Assembly (NCBI RefSeq): GCF_004014855.1
Contig: NZ_CP034930.1
Location: forward strand, 1,488,001 to 1,552,000
Direction of reading: 5' to 3'
DNA length: 64,000 bases
Source of the DNA: Apibacter raozihei
Lineage (GTDB): Bacteria > Bacteroidota > Bacteroidia > Flavobacteriales > Weeksellaceae
Below, one piece after another: positions 61,373 through 64,000 of the stretch. The position numbers were made by a program, and so were the translations under genes. The first letter of the stretch is position 1. The number at the start of each line of letters is the position of its first letter. Under the pieces are notes generated by a model that did no database searches, had not been told where the DNA came from, and saw nothing but the letters and a program-made list of their open reading frames with translations.

Positions 61373-61870
61373 ATGAACTTCGAATTGAAAAAATGGGAAG
61401 AGTCGGATGTTATGAGTCTGGTAAAACATGCCAACAATTATAACATATTTCGTTATTTAAGAGATTCCTTTCCTTTTCCGTATACAGAAAAAGACGGACA
61501 AACGTTTATTTCATTAAATCTCTATGAAAATCCGGTTAAAGAGTTTGCCATACACATAGATGGAAAAGCTGTAGGGGCTGTAGGAGTAACTCTTCAACCT
61601 GATATATACAGGAAAAGTGTTGAGATCGGCTATTGGCTTTCTGAATCATACTGGGGAAAAGGTATTATGCCGGAAGTTTTAAAAGAGATGGTAAACTATA
61701 GTTTTTCTACCTGGGATATCAGCAGAGTGTTTGCAAAGCCTTTTAGTATAAATGAACAATCTCAGAAAGTATTGGTTAAAGCAGGATTTCAATACGAAGC
61801 AACTCTGAAGAAGGCTATTTATAAAAATGATAGTTATCTGGATGAAATGATTTTTTCAGTCGTGCGATAA
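61373..61870 (+). CDS. GNAT family N-acetyltransferase (RimJ/RimL type)
   Basis: The 165-residue protein starts MNFELKKWEESDVMSLVKHA. It has the acetyl-CoA loop YWGKGIMPEVLKEM (Q/RxxGxG/A variant), an EIGYWLSESYW strand, and the closing NEQSQKVLVKAGFQYEATLKK. This is the RimJ/RimL/Ard1-like pattern, acting on protein N-termini or small amines. The substrate is unknown. Confidence 0.88.
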   Translation: MNFELKKWEESDVMSLVKHANNYNIFRYLRDSFPFPYTEKDGQTFISLNLYENPVKEFAIHIDGKAVGAVGVTLQPDIYRKSVEIGYWLSESYWGKGIMPEVLKEMVNYSFSTWDISRVFAKPFSINEQSQKVLVKAGFQYEATLKKAIYKNDSYLDEMIFSVVR

Positions 61871-61878
61871 AAAATGGT

Positions 61879-63192
61879 TTATTCCATGTCAAATAATGTA
61901 TAAGTTTGGGAAGAAGATTCGGTCAGAGCAATAATCCATTGGGTCCAGTTGATAATTGTAGAGGCTCTTCGATGGTACGTATTTTCTGAACGGATATTGA
62001 ATAACAAACAATCCTTCATAAGCAGTATCACTAAATTTCTGTCCAGAGTTTTGTGTTTAAAGTAGTTTTTAATTGTCTGGTTAAAAATTTTATGACGAAG
62101 TATCAGTTTGCTGAATTCTAATTGTCGATTATACAAAGAAAGCGAGTAAACATTATTCCCTTTTTCAGTAAGGGTACAACCATTTTGCCCCTTACGCTGA
62201 GTGTACTGTAAAATTCCCAGATATTTTCCGGCATTTATATAATAGTCTGTCTGCCTGGGATCGAAATCATAATTTTCTGTAATCTCTTCTTTTGTCAGAA
62301 ATTCACGAACTTTTAACAGCTCACCTAAATTAATAATTCTTTCAAAATTGTCGGCCTGAGGAAAAGGAATTTCTGGTTCTTCAATTAAAGATATTTGTTC
62401 AGCAATTAGAATAATGGTTTCCCTGTCTATTTGTTTATTTTTAAGAGTGTATTTTTTTTCCCTGATTAATTCCAGAGAATTGTAATGCTCAGTCTCATTA
62501 AAAAAATACTCACGTAAGTGAAAAAAACCGTTACTATAAGTCAAGAATAAAGGCACAATAGATTTTGATATTTTTTTTTGCCATAATCTGAAAGGATAAT
62601 ATAGCTGACGTATTAAAAAATCGTCGGATAAGTAATTTTTAGCCTCCAGTAAATACAAGTTATTTCTACCTTCATAACCGCCATCAATTTCAAGCTGGGA
62701 ATTATCTACATGAACCGGAAGTTTGCCTGCACTGTGATCAATAATAAAATCAAAACAAGAAGAACTCATTCTGCCACTAACGGTAGGCATAAGTTTATCA
62801 TCTTCTGTAAAATCTTGAAGAATTCCAGATATATAGGCACAATTAATAGCAGCGGCTTCACTGGTGATATTTTCGTAATTTAAACTTTCCAGCAATGGAG
62901 GGAACTTAATATTTTCAGTAATTATTTTTTGATTTTTGGCAAACGGATGAAATGTTTCAAATGTGCCTATAATATAATTGCCTCTGGATATGGGTAAGAT
63001 AGATAAGTTGTTGTTTTTAAATAATTTAGGTAATTGTGAGCGATGATCGAACTTAGTCATCAACCGAGCTTCACGAAATTCATTAATCTCAAGTGATGAA
63101 ATTTCAATACAGCTTTCTTCTGAAAGTCTCTCCAGAATTTTATATTTTTCAAATATTTTTATCCAGGCACTTTCGTTTTTCGATTCATTCAT
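61879..63192 (-). CDS. type II restriction endonuclease
   Basis: The 437-residue soluble protein has a PD-(D/E)XK site in residues 167-186 (LEIDGGYEGRNNLYLLEAKN; Asp170, Glu183, Lys185). C-terminal helical, winged-helix-like segments follow (EITENYDFDPRQTDYYINAG). Its gene overlaps that of an adenine methylase by 8 bp, the classic restriction-modification layout. It should cut unmethylated DNA at a site protected by that methylase. The recognition sequence cannot be read from the sequence. Confidence 0.82.
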   Translation of the reverse strand: MNESKNESAWIKIFEKYKILERLSEESCIEISSLEINEFREARLMTKFDHRSQLPKLFKNNNLSILPISRGNYIIGTFETFHPFAKNQKIITENIKFPPLLESLNYENITSEAAAINCAYISGILQDFTEDDKLMPTVSGRMSSSCFDFIIDHSAGKLPVHVDNSQLEIDGGYEGRNNLYLLEAKNYLSDDFLIRQLYYPFRLWQKKISKSIVPLFLTYSNGFFHLREYFFNETEHYNSLELIREKKYTLKNKQIDRETIILIAEQISLIEEPEIPFPQADNFERIINLGELLKVREFLTKEEITENYDFDPRQTDYYINAGKYLGILQYTQRKGQNGCTLTEKGNNVYSLSLYNRQLEFSKLILRHKIFNQTIKNYFKHKTLDRNLVILLMKDCLLFNIRSENTYHRRASTIINWTQWIIALTESSSQTYTLFDME

Positions 63193-64000
63193 AATTTCTT
63201 ATTAAAACTTCATCAATTTCTCCTCTTTTTTCACCTTTGGAATTGATTGAGCGACTGGCTTTAACCGTAAATTGGAAATAATCTTTATATAAATCCTTTA
63301 TAAATTCTGAAGAAGAGTTGGAAAGCAAAAACTTGATATGTCTTGAATTTAGTTCGTCACAAGCTTCTTTAAGTCTTATCTGATCGGTTTTATTCCATCC
63401 TCCCTGAACGTAGCCTGTAAAATTTGAGCTTTCAGATATTGGATGATAAGGAGGATCTAAATAAATAAATGATTTTGGACTTGCTGATTTTAATATGCTT
63501 TCATAATCTGAATTTTTTAATAAAATTTCATTTTCATTTAAAAATTGGCTGACTGCTTTCAGAACGGATTCATTTATTATAGTAGGATTTTTATATTTCC
63601 CAAAGGGAGTATTGAACTTACCTGCATTGTTTACTCTATACAATCCGTTATAGCAAGTTTTATTCAAATAAATAAAACGGGAAGCTCTTTGGACATCGGT
63701 TAAATTTTTGTATTCCTCCGTACGATCTAGGTTTCGTATGGAATAAAAGTATTCAGAAGTGTTTTCATGTTTTGCTAAATCTTTTATCAAAGAAGTAAAA
63801 TGATTTTTTACCACTTTATATACGTTGATTAGTTCGGTGTTGGAGTCATTAAGAATTGCTTGATTGGGCTGAAGGTGAAATAAAACGGCTCCTCCGCCGA
63901 TAAATGGTTCTATATATTGGTAATCGTCTATGTTCTCAGGCATTAAGCTGATGATAGAGGGCATAATTTGCCTTTTTCCTCCCACCCATTTTAAAAATGG
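63185..64000 (-). CDS. D12-class N6-adenine DNA methyltransferase (Dam family), 5' end outside the window
   Basis: The frame stays open to the right edge. Bases 63986-64000 add PFLKW before VGGKRQIM, giving the family opening FLKWVGGKRQ, so the GTG at 63985 is internal. About 271 residues are visible: motif I YIEPFIGGGAVLFHL, motif IV FIYLDPPYHPI, and YLNKTCYNGLYRVN. The SAM-dependent enzyme methylates adenine N6 and protects sites from the overlapping endonuclease gene. Only a few N-terminal residues are missing. Confidence 0.93.
   Translation of the reverse strand, partial: PFLKWVGGKRQIMPSIISLMPENIDDYQYIEPFIGGGAVLFHLQPNQAILNDSNTELINVYKVVKNHFTSLIKDLAKHENTSEYFYSIRNLDRTEEYKNLTDVQRASRFIYLNKTCYNGLYRVNNAGKFNTPFGKYKNPTIINESVLKAVSQFLNENEILLKNSDYESILKSASPKSFIYLDPPYHPISESSNFTGYVQGGWNKTDQIRLKEACDELNSRHIKFLLSNSSSEFIKDLYKDYFQFTVKASRSINSKGEKRGEIDEVLIRNYE

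Noticed and set aside
63185-63985. Complete methylase starting at GTG 63985
   Set aside because: The family motif FLKWVGGK continues upstream to the window edge, so the gene is cut by the window.

Overview
The window looks like AT-rich chromosome of a Bacteroidota bacterium, most likely class Flavobacteriia. The evidence is TAnnTTTG-type -7 promoter boxes, a DUF4295 gene beside rpmB/rpmG, Lnt and several short lipoproteins, an alkaline phosphatase with a type IX secretion (Por) C-terminal sorting domain, and MCE, DUF2130 and class II cAMP phosphodiesterase genes of Flavobacteriia type. A Weeksellaceae-like host is a guess; no rRNA or marker gene here fixes the genus.

Layout. 1-3300: an Fe-S oxidoreductase pair, an MlaD protein, tRNA-Gly and tRNA-Leu. 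3400-11000: a WG-repeat gene remnant, MgtE, an exported HIU hydrolase-like protein, a DUF2130 protein, two lipoproteins (one with a rhodanese domain lacking its cysteine) and Lnt. 11100-12800: rpmB-rpmG-DUF4295 and ftsY. 12800-21400: a Tat-type aminotransferase, the complete histidine utilisation set hutU-hutI-hutG-hutH on the minus strand, and a divergent amino-acid permease. 21440-31500: a complete assimilatory sulfate reduction operon (cysH, cysD, cysN, cysK, cobA, cysJ, cysI and a siroheme-synthase/TSUP permease fusion). It is preceded by two tandem cysteine-codon-rich leader peptides, each with its own terminator and a complementary antiterminator segment. 31500-34320: a lipoprotein peptide deformylase, a lipoprotein and mnmE.

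Accessory region, 34306-45050. A 4.5 kb segment carrying a helicase-nuclease gene and two gene remnants is bracketed by an 18-bp direct repeat of the mnmE 3' end, as expected for an island inserted at mnmE. Next comes a polymorphic-toxin locus: a metallopeptidase toxin (HEFIGH), four paralogous exported putative immunity proteins, and two displaced C-terminal toxin tips that overlap the next immunity gene in the same way as the full toxin. A PD-(D/E)XK-like protein and the first 19 codons of a probable DUF262 gene end the region.

45100-64000: a helical-repeat-like protein, a VIT/vWA-like/DUF2135 protein, a methyltransferase, a DbpA-like helicase, a flavin monoamine oxidase, a phosphoethanolamine transferase, T9SS alkaline phosphatase, a second tRNA-Gly, a cAMP phosphodiesterase, CstA, a GNAT acetyltransferase, and a type II restriction-modification pair whose methylase runs off the right edge.

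How the genes work together. The cys operon would take sulfate to APS (CysDN), APS to sulfite (Fe-S CysH, no APS kinase), sulfite to sulfide (CysJI with siroheme from CobA plus the fusion protein) and sulfide to cysteine (CysK), with the leaders sensing charged tRNA-Cys. The hut operon would convert histidine to glutamate and formamide, and the divergent permease may import the substrate.
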